A DNA stretch of 64,000 bases, taken from Enoplosus armatus (taxonomy: Eukaryota; Chordata; Actinopteri; Centrarchiformes; Enoplosidae). The translations under genes and the position numbers were made by a program. The stretch lies in the NCBI RefSeq assembly GCF_043641665.1, contig NC_092200.1:9431694-9495693 (forward strand), written 5' to 3'. Below the pieces are notes generated by a model, which saw nothing but the letters and a program-made list of their open reading frames with translations, ran no database searches and had not been told where the DNA came from. Of this stretch, positions 1 to 18,374 are shown in pieces. How positions within the stretch are numbered: the first letter of the stretch is position 1; each line of letters opens with the position of its first letter.

Positions 1-3000
1 TCCAAATAAGGTGTTAATTAAATATAAATGCTGGCCAATATTATAGTGACAGTTTATCTTATATTCATAGCAAATTTATTTCCAATATATAGGGCTGCAT
101 CTATTTTCTATCAATCAATAAATAGACCACATTTTAGATTAATTGATTATTTTGTAATCTTAATCTATAAAATGGAAAAATTAACACAAAACAAATGCAA
201 AACATGGAACTCAAGGTGGAGAAATGCTTAGAGTTGCCATTGCTTAATCTGACCACCAGCAAAAACAACTTTGAACATTCAATTTACCAAATTGTTAATC
301 AATGAATTGATCAACAAAATGAATCTGATATGATTGAAGATATGTATTAATTTTAGATACCAATATACATCACAATATGGCAAAAGTATTGAAAATCACA
401 TATTACATAGTAATTAGATTGATGTTCAAAACAATCAACCAAACTCTTCTTCTGTGTAAAATGACCACTTGAGTCACAAATTGTGTTACTCTCTAATTGC
501 AGTTTGCTCTGAATTATCAATTTGGACAATTTGGAGATTATATCATCATGTTATGATCTAGCTAAAAGTCACTAAATTATGTTATTGAATTATCGCCCAG
601 CCCTGACAGATATTCTGTCTTTTTAGCTACAAAAAAGAAGGGTAAAGTTGTGGCTAAGCTCCCTGGCGTACTCTGTATCCAGTTTAGGATTCACTATTCA
701 GGAGATACTTTTACCCAGATTTCCTCACAGGCACAGTCCCATGAATAATGTTGGGACAAGGAGACATTCCTGGACGAGCGCAGTGTCACAGCAGAAATGT
801 TTTACGTCATATTTAGGGCAGTGTGACCTGACGTAATCCAGCCTGCATTATTCATAACATCAGAACAAGCAAAACAGCCTGCAACACAAGAAGCTGTACT
901 CAAATCATAAATTGATAATGACTCCCCTTTCAGATCTTAATGGAGTTCTCACAGCTGTAGTAAAGGCCTCTCCTATCTGTGTGTGCGTTGGCGTAGACAT
1001 GTGGGCATCTTGCAGGAGTCACAGGGGAAGAGTGTTTCACCCTGAATGCAGCCTGAATGTCACCCCACTGACGATCAAAGACATTTTAATGCTAATGGCA
1101 CTGTTAACATGCTGCTAATGGGACATTTGAGAGGCAACCTGGTGTGTTTGTACATGTTTGTATGCCTGAATGCTTAAGTATGCATGTTGGGTTGTAATAA
1201 ATTTAGCATCCCAACACATGACAAAAAAGAGGAGTGAGAAACACTAAGCATGAGAGTGAGAATTCATTTTTGAATGCATAAGCTAATGCGTTCTTCCATG
1301 GTGTTGTGGGTGAGATTGGCTTATGCTCAGGCGTTACTCTCCCTTTCTTGCCCATGCCTTTCTCCCCAAGTGAGTGGAGGATGAAGGAGGAGCACTCGCT
1401 TGCTCCGCTTTCATTGCAAGAGTACAGGGGGCCTTAAAGAAGGTCGAAGAGGAGGAGGAGGGGGAGGATGCATGGGAGAGCTAGTGCTGTTGCCGTGTGA
1501 ACGGAGCTCTATTGTCCCGGGAACCTTTCAGTGGCTTCCCCGAGGTCCCTGTTCATACCCCTCCCCCCACCCAATACACTCTTTCTCCCTCACACAAACA
1601 CATAAACACACACACATACTTTGTCCACCCCTTAATGTTACACACAACCTTTTCTCCCTTTCTCACACACTGTCTCTTTTCTGTCACACACTCTTATCCC
1701 ACTTGGTGTCACCCTCATGCACCCGTCTCTGCCTCCACTTTCTCCCTCGTTTCTCACAAGCAGACAAGGCCTGTCCCTCCTCCCTCCTCCTGCCTCCCCC
1801 CAGTCGCTCATTATTTCGCCTCATTGATGTGATTGTCATGCCAGCCAGACAGTAAAAGCAGAAACATGCAATCTTCTCATTTGCATCACCTCCTTTCTGT
1901 TCTATGCTACAAGAAGCACAGTGTTTCCTAAATGTTTATGCAGACTGCTAAATCCCTAAGAGAAGCGTTTGCTCCAAACCAGACCTTATTGACTGTATTC
2001 AGTGTCCTTTGTGGCAGCACATGATGTGTGTAATGTAATTTTACCCTTTTGTTTTCTCTTATTGGCGTGAGGCTGTTGGGGTTTGCAGGGGGTCGCTAGC
2101 TGAGAAAACGGGGCCAGATGAGGACTCGGCTGGTGGGAATTGGCCTCAATGAACAGAAGTGTCTCTTTTCTGCCGTGGACAGCTGCAATGACACGATCTG
2201 TAATTACTGTAGTTTCCTGCTGAGACACTGATAGCACAGCACTGCTTCTTGCCTTGTTGGTGATTTATTGTATTGAAGATGTAACCTCACCTTCCCGTTT
2301 GGTCTCTGATGAGATCATTATTCACAAAGAATAAAAGATGAATATTTCAAGCTACTTAGAAGGCCTATATTTTGTAGTTGTGATGGGTTAACAAGGATTT
2401 TAAAACTTATTTCCCATCAAATCTTGTGATCATAAAGGAATATCTGCAAGGTCCAACAAATATGAGTTGTATTTCTAGTACCTGTCAGCTATTATTAGCT
2501 TTCTGTCACAGTGCCAGAGCTCCTGTGTCTCTCCAACCTGCTTTTCTCTGAAAGGATTTTGTTGGCGTAGCTGCACAGTAAAAACTCTGGAACTGTAATC
2601 AAGAGTGAATCATTGGCGAATCTAAAAGTGGTGTGAGAAGGTTTTGCTTTGAAAAGGGTGTGTGCATATTTCCATCTGTCTCCCTGTCCGTCCCCCCACT
2701 TGCTTCTTGAGCCATAGCTGTATTGTTCTGGCCAAGTGTTTGGACAGGAAGGAGAGATGTGACATGGGGACGACCAGGAAACAGGAGCTAGGCTGAGACC
2801 GCAAAAACAGGAAGCAGGAAGAAGCTCCGATAAGATGGCTGCTCTGATGCACCCTGGGATTTCTCCTGCTTTGAGTAATTGTCTGTAGTCCTTTGAACTA
2901 CAGGGAGTTTGGATGAGGCTTTAATTCAGACACTCACACAGGTGTGGGTCTTGGGATATCTTTGTTCTTGTTCAGCAGCAAGCAAGTGCGTTCATTGATG

Positions 3001-3804
3001 TAAATTCCCTTTTGACCTTGGCGTGCTCCATCGTTTTCTGCATTTTTGGTGTTTGTCTGACCATATCCACAAATCTCTGTTTGTGTCAGGATTCCAGCTC
3101 GGCCAGTGACAAGCTGCCCTGGGATTAGCTGGCACCCTGTATCTTCCTATCCCTAATGCTTTAATCTCTCTGCTGGTCGCCAAAAGTCTTTTGGCTTTGG
3201 CACACTGTTGGTCATCACTGTCAGTTCTTTAGCCACAGGCTCACCCATGCTTTCTTTGTTTTTGAATCCAATAGAATCACATAGAAACAACAGCAACGCA
3301 AACTACATCCACAAAAATTATGTTTCTAGAAATTAATTTATAGACAGGATGTCACCTGAAACGGGAACGTAATATTTTTTGTAGGGTTATTGCATTTGCT
3401 TTTAACTTTGACTTCATGTTGGGGACTATTTTGATAATTGTTTAACTCATTTTTTGATAAAAAATGCCAAAAAGTCTCTGGTTACAGCTTCTCAAGTGGG
3501 AATATTTGTAATATAATACATTTTGGACTGTTGGTCGCACTAATTGATAAAATTTTATATGTCAAATATTGAATATCAAATATTACAATATGTCTGTTAT
3601 ATTGTTATATATATATTGATCTATGGCAGATGAGGTACAGCGATCTGTGTCCACAGCTGGTGGGGGTCGCCTGTCATGCTCATGGACAGCAGACCAGATG
3701 CAGTAAGCCGGCATCTGGTCTACTGGTCTCTCCATTACAGACAGTCTCTCTAACCAGGGTGCCAGTGTCTAAAACAGTGTGTGCTTGTTTCCCTGTCCCT
3801 GCAG
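1..3804. other. Non-coding flank / 5' intron of wasf3
   Basis: No coding exon could be supported on either strand. All open frames here are short and low in complexity (the C/T-rich stretch around 1550-1830 gives only artefactual frames). Because the first coding exon of wasf3 starts just after an acceptor at 3804, this interval is probably its 5' flank or first intron; the untranslated first exon was not located. A piece of an interspersed teleost repeat lies at about 3425-3545. The stretch 2045-2255 is more complex in composition and contains a CAGCTG E-box and a TAATTA core. Confidence 0.55.
3425..3545 (-). repeat. Fragment of interspersed teleost repeat (family 1)
   Basis: The text 'actattttgataattgttt' followed by a run similar to 'aaaaatgccaaaaagtctc' matches the reverse orientation of the element seen again at 20880, 41165, 43005 and 59150. 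In those copies the forward end reads gctgcaactaac and a conserved core contains gacgtcttcaaattgc. The family is recalled as very abundant in teleost genomes; its class is not assigned here. Confidence 0.5.
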
Positions 3805-3829
3805 TTTGTGTCGGTGTGAGTCCCTCACC

Positions 3830-9594
<5,765 letters not shown>

Positions 9595-10385
9595 CACACA
9601 TTTAAAAAGAAACGGGATAACCACTGAAGATACACACACACAATAAGACACACACTCACGTGAAAGAATGCCCACTGTACCACAACCACGGGTTGTCACA
9701 CACTTTGTTGCTGAAAACACACACACCACACCTACACACAATCACATGCTGTAGGTTGATATAAGCTGAATGGTCCAAAACTGGAAATCTGGGGGTGTAT
9801 TCAAGATGCATAAACACTGTAAAGACACTAGTAATATACTGTAATGCTGACCACTCTAAAACATTAATGTTCAGTTTTAAATATATATATTTCAAAGCAT
9901 TGTGAATACACCCCAGTGGCTGTTTCTCTACCTGTTATAACACTATAGACGCCCTGTGAAGGTGCTTATTTCATGTATAGTCGAAGCTTGAGAGCGTTAG
10001 AAGAATTAGAAACTTTCCTCTTGCGCTAACCAATGTACTTTTCTTTTTTTAAATGTTTTTACTGAAACACTTGCGTATGCCATAGATCATGAGGCAAGTT
10101 TTTAACATGTGAAGAAGTAATGGACGAGCTCAGTCAATGATAATGGCTTCAGGCCCCTGAGGGAGTGAATGGGGAGAGTGTTTGAAATGCTGTGGTAATG
10201 ATGGATGAGAGGGCGATGTGTAAAAAGTCTTATTGATCATAAATATGATAATTGATCGAACCATCTGCGTCCTCAATCGATCACTGCTGTGTGGGAGGGG
10301 AAGGGGGGGGGGGTCATGTATATGCTAGTGTGAGCTCTGTAACCTTTGACTCAGAGAAAAATAAAACGATGAATGAAGGATCACG
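9595..10385 (+). other. wasf3: wasf3 3' UTR with poly(A) signal
   Basis: This is non-coding sequence after the wasf3 stop. It contains CA-rich tracts and ends at an AATAAA signal at 10360-10365, shortly after an 11-base G run (about 10303-10313). No competing gene was seen. Confidence 0.7.
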
Positions 10386-13300
10386 GCTGGGCTGCCGTGT
10401 GTCTTTACTGTCGTCATAGAGACGACACATACCTGGCTTTAAGACTTCAGTTTCCATGGTAACAGTACAGCTAAGAAGGGAGTTGCCAGGGAAACAGAAG
10501 AGTGCGAAAAAAGGGGGGCACCGAGCCAGGGCGAAGATGAACAAATTAGTCAAGGCAGGAGTTTTATGCACAGCACATGTTTGTTTTTAATACAAAATTA
10601 ACAAGATCTCTCAATTGAGCGAACTAACCAAAGCAATAAAAAGTACAACTAACACCTTGGAAAAATAGACACCACGTTCACACAAATGTTTTTGTTTTTT
10701 GTTTTTTACAATATCTCAGTTAAGTTAGTGCATGTTGATTATCGTTTATACGTTTCATTTTGCAGATACTTAATTTGTTGTGCCATTTTCATCCAAAAAA
10801 ATAAAGTGCATTTCACATTGAAAACTACGCATACGTCTACACAAGATGCTGTTACTGTGGCGTCCTCCCATCTCCAACCCCCCCCCCACCCCAAAACACA
10901 CACACGCACTCACAGGCCCTTGAGTGTTTTGATATTTAGCTCTAGATAAGTAACCATCAGAGAGACACCTCCTCCCGCTGAACTAACAGCCCATCGTTGG
11001 CTACACATTTTCTCAAAAACCCCAGTTGCTTTGTACACAACTTTGTGTACTATCACACTGTGGAACCATTCAATAGGTGAACAGGTGTGTGTATACAGAG
11101 AAGTATTACATCCAACATCACAGTCTTTCACTATTCTTGGATACAAAGCCCTTGTTCACACCTGTTCAATTGTGAAAATCTCAACAATACTGTTGGCTGC
11201 ACAAGAGGAAAACATTCACCAATCAGAGAAAGTCGTGTACCATTTTTTTCTCTCTCTCAAACATCCCCCATCTGTGTAGCCAAATCCTCTCAATCGTCCT
11301 TTAACCAGCCTTTACAAACTGGTGCATATTGAAGCGAGGAAAGTGAAACCTAACAGAAGAAATTCTACATTAACAGCCGAGGTGGAGAAATGTCATTCAA
11401 AAAAAAAAATGGTGCAACCCAACTCGTCCTCTAGTTTGACTGGCTTTGGTAGCACCATGCACGGTGGTATAAAGTCCCTCCTCTTCAGCATGCCATATTT
11501 ACAGAAACAAAGGAGTCAAGAGGAGGGGATATCGGTTAGACAATTTGATTATTACTACATTCAGAAAAAGGCTTTACAGCGTTGTTATATCATACATCAG
11601 AATCTGAAAGATTTCAGGCCAGACTAAAGTGGAAAAAAATAGAACTTTTCAATGAATATAACAAAATAGACTTTTCTCCAAAGGTAAAGGAATAAGAGTT
11701 TGTGATGTTTTTTTTTTTGATGTGCCAGCCTGACCTGTTGGTGCTCATCGAATAACGCCAGGATTCAGTCTGACACTGTGCACAAGTTCACATTGACAGG
11801 CTACATTCCAATGCTTAGAAAATGCTATCTTCTCCTTTCCTTACTTACTTCCTTCTCCCTTTTTTAACGCAATGTACCTGATCGGAGGCCAGAAAGATTA
11901 AGATTGGGAGCTCCTCAAATGACTCTGAGAAGGGGAGGCAGCAAGGACGGGAAGAGGAAGCATTATCTTTGTATTTGGAAGTGGCCATTTTTAGCTCATA
12001 AAATCATTCAGAGGTCACTTAACGGACACCTGCCTCAACCAGTCTAGATTGATTTAAAGTAGGATATTAGTGATATAGAGGAGACAGAAAACACAGAGCA
12101 GGACCAGGATCCCAGTTCATTCAGAGTCCCTTTCACTTTGGCTTGAAGTGCTGGAGCTTCCCTCGTCCTATCTCTCTTCAAAAAGCTCTACAAACACGTA
12201 AGGAGGCCACTTCTCTCAGAATTGACAGGAAGACTGGCAGCATTATCCTCAAAGGTCAGGGGGTAAACAGGAATTTATATTCCTCAGACCTGTTTCATCC
12301 CCCTGACAACACAAGGAGACAGATTATGGTCTGCTGAGCTGCTGGATCACAAACACACACACACATACACACACACACACATACACACACCCAGAGGCCA
12401 TGCAGCTCATACCGTATGCACGAAAACACAGTCCCAAATCACACACTGACACTTGAGGTTTACGACACTCTGGACAGTTCATATGCTCACAAAAGGCAGA
12501 GGCAACACCCCCCCCCCCCCCAAAAAAAAAAAAAGTTCACAACTTCATCCTGGTGAGAAATGATCAAAGCCCGATTTTGGGTCTGAAAAAGAAACATCGC
12601 AGAGGAATGAGGCAGTGGTGTCGCCGAGACAAATGAGTGGTTTGATCTCCAGCCCCGGAGTGATTATCCCACCACGTATTTGAAAATGTATCACGGAAGC
12701 ATCACTTGTAGCTCGCTGAGCCTGTCCACTACAACACGCCCCGCCCCACCCCACCCCACCCGAGCGGTCATAATGGTGCTTCACTCAGCAGGAAGAAGTC
12801 ACGGTGGGACGTGGATGTTATTGCTGTCTGAGTATTGCTTCACATCTAAAAAATAACTACCATTCATAGGCTAGTTATTGCTGACATGATCTGAAGGGAC
12901 GAGGAACTGGCGTGCATGTTGCTGTCGGGTTTGCAAACTTATTGTTGAGACCTAAAAATACTCGATAACTAACTCAGAGCAGCTGGTGGGTGTTGTGATT
13001 TGGGCTTCCATTGAATTACACATAGTTGAGCTGTCAGAATGTCTTCAAACTTCAAAACTTCAAACTTATCTGCACGACACAGCAAAATATTACAAACATT
13101 CCACATATTTTCAAAAAGGGTGCAACTCTTGTGATCATCAAGTGATGATTTTAGCTCATTCAATGCTTTTACATGTGAGGTTCACTGTGGTACGTTGTAC
13201 ATACACAAAATGATTAGGGTCATGATGACGTCAGGGTGCCATGACACATCGCCTGTGGTGGTCTGTGTGACCTACCACACTGAACTCTGGAGGAAAAAAA

Positions 13301-13749
13301 AGGAGATCTGTGCTTGTTGCATGCAAATTACACGGAAGTCTAGCATGCAGATCAGACATTATGTGGTTGGTGCGAGCCACAAAAGATCAAATAAGTGGAA
13401 ATACATTTGGATTTTGCAGATTTCCACACAAATATCACTTAAATATTTAGCTATTTTGGCTTTTGTCTATAGTGAGTTGATCGTCAGTATGTTCATTTAA
13501 TTTAGGTTTACTTTAGGAATAATACATTTGATTTATGTATATGTATATATATTCAAATTTGTGGGGTTTTGTCGAATAAATTATAATTGAAATTATATAA
13601 CACTCTCCAGACATTCAAAAAGTCATTAGCAATCTCCATTCAATAAGTGAACGAGGAGGGATGTATGGTGTTACATAATCCGATAGGTTTATATTCGGCT
13701 TGTTTCCTCCGTTAATAATAAAAAAGGAGGAGGGGTTAATGGTGGGGTC
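10386..13749. other. Intergenic region between wasf3 and gpr12
   Basis: No coding exon was recognised on either strand. There are simple repeats: a C run near 10880, CA repeats at about 12351-12390, and adjoining C and A homopolymers at 12508-12534. Reading the minus strand, an ATTAAA signal occurs near 10578. It could end a long gpr12 3' UTR or an unannotated transcript converging on wasf3, but nothing else supports either reading. Confidence 0.4.
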
Positions 13750-14115
13750 TCCTGGGGCTTTGTATTGAGCCTCCCAGACGCGAGCTGAACTAAAAACACA
13801 TTCACGCAGAACCAAGAGAGGAAAGAAGACAAAAGAAAATTGGAGCGGCGAGGAGGAGAAGAAGCGGCTTGATTTCTTTCTCGGCGTCTGTGGAGGACGC
13901 AGGGCGCGGATCAGAGAGCGCCGGGTCTATTTTTAGCTCTCCGCGGCTGCTTAGCTTTCGACGCACGTTCCGAGTGCAGCAGCAGAGCGCCGGGATGCTG
14001 CTCCAGACGGGCTTTATGTGGAAATGCCTGCGTATCCAACGCACACACTGCTCTGTTAATCTGCCGTGCGCTTTTACGCACGCGCGCACGCACACGGGCG
14101 CAAACTAATAATCCC
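13750..14115. promoter_or_regulatory. GC/CpG-rich block, possible CpG island
   Basis: GC content and CpG dinucleotides rise sharply over AT-rich surroundings (gacgcgagctgaac, gcggcgagg, gggcgcggatc, cacgcgcgcacgcac). The block lies 440-800 bp beyond the gpr12 stop codon, that is, in the 3' flank and not at a known promoter. No coding frame with recognisable similarity starts here. It may be a promoter for an unannotated transcript or simply GC-rich sequence. Confidence 0.4.
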
Positions 14116-14552
14116 TCCCTTTTTGAAGAAAAACAAGCACGTGTCAACCAAAGCTCCAGCGCTGTTAACTATATGCACATTCTATATACAACTGCTGCCT
14201 GTGACACGTGATGCGCTCAGCGCTCTCTGCAGAACAGAGGAAGGGCGTGGCATGGGTTGAACGGGAGGGGGCGGGATGCAGCCCGCACAGTGGCCGCCTT
14301 TACTGGGGAAGACAGTGAGATACCTTGCCCTATGGTGACTGCAATAAAGAAAAAAACGCCATCCATCCAGGTGGGCTGTGGACAACCAACCAAACTGCTT
14401 CTGCCAGCAAAATCTCCAGGCAGAGCCGAAGCCTCAGCCCTCTGCCACTCCCCCCGACCTCCACTGCTGCTGCTCTCTTTGACACCAGACAGATCCAGTG
14501 AGGAGCAGAGCTGACCCAGGGCGCCTCTCTCTTCCCACCTGGGTCTGCTTGG
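14116..14552 (-). other. gpr12: 3' flank / 3' UTR of gpr12
   Basis: This is the sequence immediately downstream of the gpr12 stop. No coding content is seen and no clear poly(A) signal was identified, so the transcript end is unknown. Confidence 0.4.
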
Positions 14553-15578
14553 TCAGACGTCACTGGGGGTCCGTGCACGCTGGGCCACGCTGGCAGGCAC
14601 GCAGCCGCAGCACACCAGCCACAGCGCCTTCTGGATCTCCTGGTTCCTGAAGGCGTAGATGACCGGGTTGATGACGGAGTTGTAGGTGGCGGGCACCAGT
14701 GTGGCGTAGGTGTAGAGTGGAGGGTAGGTGTAGTCGGCGATGAGAGAGTAGACAGTGAACGGCATCCAGCAGGCAGCAAAGGTACCCAGGATGATGGCCA
14801 GCGTGGACACGCCCTTCCGCGTTGTGACGTAGTGGGGCGTGGCAGCCAGGAAGTGGTGCTGGAGGGCGATCTGGTGAGCGTGGCGCATCACAATCTTGCA
14901 GATCTGGACGTAGAGTTGCAGCATGAGGCCGAAGAGCAGCAGGAAGGAGACGGACAGAACGGCGATGTTGTTCTTTGTGAGCGGCCTCACCACGCTGCAC
15001 GTAGCCTCCTCTGCCAGGCAGTTGACCCCTGTGACCGGCAGCAGGCCCAGACACAGGGAGAGGCCCCACAGCAGCACCAGCATGGTGTAGGTGAAGGCCG
15101 CCGTCCGCTCTGAGTTGTAGGTGAGGGCATAGTACAGCGACAGGTATCGGTCAATAGTGATGGCCAGCAGGCTGAAGACAGAGGCGGAGAAGGAGGCCAC
15201 CACCAGGCCCACAGTCAGCAACTGGGCCGAGTCGGAGTGAAGCAAGTAGGCACAGGTGAAGTGGAGCACCAGGCCCAGGCCGGCCAGCAGGTCAGCCAGC
15301 GCCAGGCTGCCAATCAGCAGGAACATGGGAGCTCGGAGCGCCGGGTTCTGCCAGATCACCAGCACCACCAGGGCGTTCTCACATGCTATCAGAGTCCCTG
15401 ATGAGCACAGCACAATGTCCCAGGGGTTGACCAGCAGGGGCAGCGGGCTGGGCGGGAGGGAGTCCGGTGGAAACGTCCCCAGGCTGGTGCTGTTGTCCAT
15501 CGGTCCCCCGCCTCCGCTGGCCCATGCTGTGGGGTCAGGGGTCAGCCAGCTGGGGGTGACCGCTGGCTCTTCACTCAT
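14553..15578 (-). CDS. gpr12: G protein-coupled receptor 12
   Basis: This is a class A orphan receptor of the GPR3/6/12 group, known for high ligand-independent Gs signalling that raises cAMP. It is intronless within the coding sequence, 341 residues (human 334). Start choice: an acceptor-like tttcag at 15591-15596 precedes the ATG by 12 bases, and MSEEP begins the receptor N-terminus; upstream in-frame codons lie in the intron. Visible features: a possible N-glycosylation site NST at residue 29, conserved VNPWDIVLC entering TM1, DRY at 143-145, CWMPFT in TM6, NPVIY at 304-308, a palmitoylation-type CCGC cluster at 323-326, and the GPR12-type C-terminus AQRARTPSDV. These last features and its position between wasf3 and usp12 separate it from gpr3 and gpr6. 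Confidence 0.96.
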   Translation of the reverse strand: MSEEPAVTPSWLTPDPTAWASGGGGPMDNSTSLGTFPPDSLPPSPLPLLVNPWDIVLCSSGTLIACENALVVLVIWQNPALRAPMFLLIGSLALADLLAGLGLVLHFTCAYLLHSDSAQLLTVGLVVASFSASVFSLLAITIDRYLSLYYALTYNSERTAAFTYTMLVLLWGLSLCLGLLPVTGVNCLAEEATCSVVRPLTKNNIAVLSVSFLLLFGLMLQLYVQICKIVMRHAHQIALQHHFLAATPHYVTTRKGVSTLAIILGTFAACWMPFTVYSLIADYTYPPLYTYATLVPATYNSVINPVIYAFRNQEIQKALWLVCCGCVPASVAQRARTPSDV

Positions 15579-15590
15579 TGTGCCCCCCGT

Positions 15591-16561
15591 CTGAAATCGA
15601 CACAAACACACTGTTATGAGATCTAAGTGGAATATTTGATACACAAAGGCGGTTTGTAACAACTGGTGGTAAAGAAGAAGAAACAAAAGCCCTAACCCAA
15701 CAGGGACGTGGAGAACCATAAATAAAATCTGTAACACGTCTGAAATCGTTTAACACGTCTATAACATGTTTAAAATCTTTTAATCTTTACAATTTCATGC
15801 ACTGACAAAAACCGTGGGGGCTGTTTTCCTCCTGCCCCCACCCATCCTCTGTGCACGCCGCTGGATTTGTGCTGTTTCCACTCTTTCCACAACATAAACT
15901 GGCATAGTCAAGGTTATATTCTGTAAGTGGTACTATATGCAGGCCTGCAGGAGCACACACTAATCTATATGTTGCTGTTGTATAACTAGGAGCAAAAACC
16001 TTGAGCTACACCAAAAAAAAAAAAGTCTTTCTGGTTGTCTCGCTTTTTAATTAATAAAACAACGTACAGCAATAAAAATGTATACTTTACTTTGTCCACT
16101 TTGTGGACAGTTAACATTTACTTATTTATTTATTTTCCACTGGGAATTAAACCCAGAGGCCTACAGGTTACACCACACGTGAAGAGCTCTGTTTATTAAT
16201 GTATGGACAAGGCAAATGAAAGCAGATCATAGAAACCAAAGCAGGCTTTGCAGCAAATTTCAGGCCACGTTTCCTAAGAGAGGGTATCGATAAACCTCCG
16301 CCGGCACCGGCAATAATTCACGCTGCTGTCAGACACCTGTCAGTGCCGCTCTCCACAGGAGGAGATACCGCACCCGTCATGGAAATACAGCCTGTCCCTA
16401 ACGCCATATAGGCATCGCACACCGGTGGCCATATGGTGCTGCTTCGCCCTCTCTACACCTTGCTCTGTGGCTGCTCCACGTCAGCAGAAGGATGCTGGAG
16501 AGAAAAAAACAGGCTGCATCAGCGATGCTCAATAATCCCATTCCGCCGCCACCCAGCCTAC
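15591..16561 (-). other. gpr12: gpr12 5' UTR intron
   Basis: This is the interval between the acceptor before the gpr12 coding exon and a donor-like AAG|gtaggc at 16556-16561 on the minus strand. It contains no coding content. Short A runs and the text near 16130-16190 (tgggaattaaacccagaggc) resemble a decayed tRNA-derived repeat, but this is not convincing. Confidence 0.4.
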
Positions 16562-16860
16562 CTTGACTCTGTGAGGTGAGACTTCCCGTCTAGATGGAAG
16601 AACGACAGCCTTGTATTTCCATTTTATTGAGACGGATGGTGCAGCGCCGGCGGACAGAGACGCAGCCCGGGGAGGGGGGATGCTGGTCCTCTCTGCCTGA
16701 GAGCGGGGATGATGGAAGAAGAAGAAAAGAGCGCGGAGCGGCTCTGCCGTTAACGGCGCATCGCCGTGGACTGCGGCTGTGCAGGGAGCAGCGGCGGAAG
16801 AGAGGAGGAGGAGGAGGAGGTGCGTGTGGAGGGGAGTAGGGGGTCGATGATGAAGGAGGA
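16562..16860 (-). promoter_or_regulatory. gpr12: Probable gpr12 untranslated first exon and GC-rich promoter
   Basis: On the minus strand a GC-rich block ends in a good donor (CAGAGTCAAG|gtaggc). The nearest minus-strand acceptor downstream is the one just before the gpr12 ATG. GPR12-type genes usually have an untranslated exon 5' of a single coding exon, which fits. Transcription start is not determinable by eye. Confidence 0.45.
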
Positions 16861-16948
16861 GTCCCAAATGGGCCAGACCCCCAGAGACCGGTTGAACTCA
16901 GTTAAAGAGCTAAATGTCTGGTCAGTTCTGTCTCAAGGACAAAGACAG

Positions 16949-16993
<45 letters not shown>

Positions 16994-17599
16994 GTCCAAT
17001 TTCCACATGCAGGTAGTCGCTTATTGTCAGTCAAACACGCTCCCTTTCCACAGGTATGACTATGTTGCAACATTTGTCCCTGAACGAATAAAGCTCGTGT
17101 CGGCTCACCTGCACAAACCGCCGAGCTGTTTGTTAGTTTCAGAGATTCTGAGCTGCCTGGCTGGAGTTTCAGATATGAAGATGCTGGATGCAGAGACTCG
17201 CTTTCCTCCTGCGACGCCCTGCTATTCTGGTCCTGTCTGTGCTATTAACAGCAACCCTGATGTGTGTCACCAACCTCCTCCCCTCCCTCCCCCGTCCTCC
17301 ATCTTCTCTGCCTCATCTCTCCATCCTTGCAGCACTGCCTCCCAGACACCTCGGCTGATGAGGAGCTGATGGGTGACTTGTTGATGTGCACATTATGTGG
17401 CCACAGTTAGCTGACCAAGCGTTATGTCGGCCGGGCGTTTTTCCAAAGCACCTTGCCTTTTGGGTCTGAATGAATTAAAAATAGCTCCTGTTGCAGTGGG
17501 AGAGCAGGGCTACCAGGTAATGCCGCTAAGGGGCGACGTTGAGCTCTATGAGTCATCAGTGCGCACCTGTGGGACACAGAAAAGACAGCACACCCTGTC
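16861..17599. other. Intergenic region between gpr12 and usp12
   Basis: No gene was recognised. It contains a (GT)n tract at 16951-16992 and several short open frames without similarity to known families. Confidence 0.5.
16951..16992. repeat. (GT)n microsatellite
   Basis: An uninterrupted GT dinucleotide tract of about 42 bases, directly readable. It is likely to be length-polymorphic. Confidence 0.95.
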
Positions 17600-18374
17600 T
17601 CAATCTTTACTGGCTTTATTTCTTTTTCTTTAAAACAGAAAATAATCGCTTCACAACAGGCCTTTTTAAGCAAACCCTCACATTAAACTTGCCAACACCT
17701 ACAAAACGGTATCAAAAGTGCACCATAGTGTTAATACATCTTCTCAAGGTCTAACGTTTTTCCAATGATAATATTATCTTCTTGTTATATTTATACAAAT
17801 ACCATACTGTACACTGTAGAAATATACAACCCAGTGTGTCCCATAAGTGGGACACTCACCCCACACCCATCCTCCTTCACCTCCATGATCAAAAACATGA
17901 TCCACTCTCAGTAAATCACCAGTGCAGAATAACAGTGTGAGGGGTGAAGACACCAGGCCAATATTACATCATGAATTATTAAATACCCATTCAACCCCAC
18001 ACCCAAAGGCAAAAACTAATACGCCACTCATACGACCACCCAACATCTGTACAACCCTCATTCAGCGCCTTTTTAAAAACAATCTTGACACAGTTTTCAT
18101 TCATTATCGTCTCATTGTCCCCGGCAGCGGCAGCAGCAGCGTCCAGCCAGAGTGAAGGGGATGGGGGCAGGAAGAACAGGAAGTCACGTAGGGGGAACTT
18201 CCACGGCTGAGCTGCGGCGCTGAGTGCGTAAAAAGCGCAAGTATGAATTACAGCTGTGCCAGCAGGTATGACACCACGCAGGCTGCTGTGGTGCGTTTAT
18301 GGTCCGCTGCTCCCCACAGAGACGGAACAGAGCATTTTCTCCTGGTTTCTGTGGCAACGCACCCTGCTCCACCT
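17600..18374 (-). other. usp12: usp12 3' UTR
   Basis: On the minus strand the sequence after the usp12 stop runs to an AATAAA signal (plus-strand tttatt at 17615-17620). No coding content was seen. Confidence 0.65.

Noticed and set aside
1400..1855. 151-codon open frame rich in Ser, His and Pro
   Set aside because: It lies in a C/T- and CA-rich low-complexity stretch, and overlapping frames look equally 'open'. No family similarity.
14832..15594. Plus-strand open frames opposite gpr12
   Set aside because: They are shadows of the GC-rich gpr12 coding strand, with no similarity of their own.
15579..15737. N-terminal 53-residue extension of gpr12 in the same frame
   Set aside because: A clear acceptor (tttcag) lies 12 bases before the recognised ATG, and the extension has no similarity to GPR12 N-termini, so it is intronic.
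16130..16195. tRNA-like or SINE-like text (reverse strand gggtttaattccc)
   Set aside because: A B-box-like word is present, but no A-box or cloverleaf could be drawn; not enough for a tRNA or SINE call.
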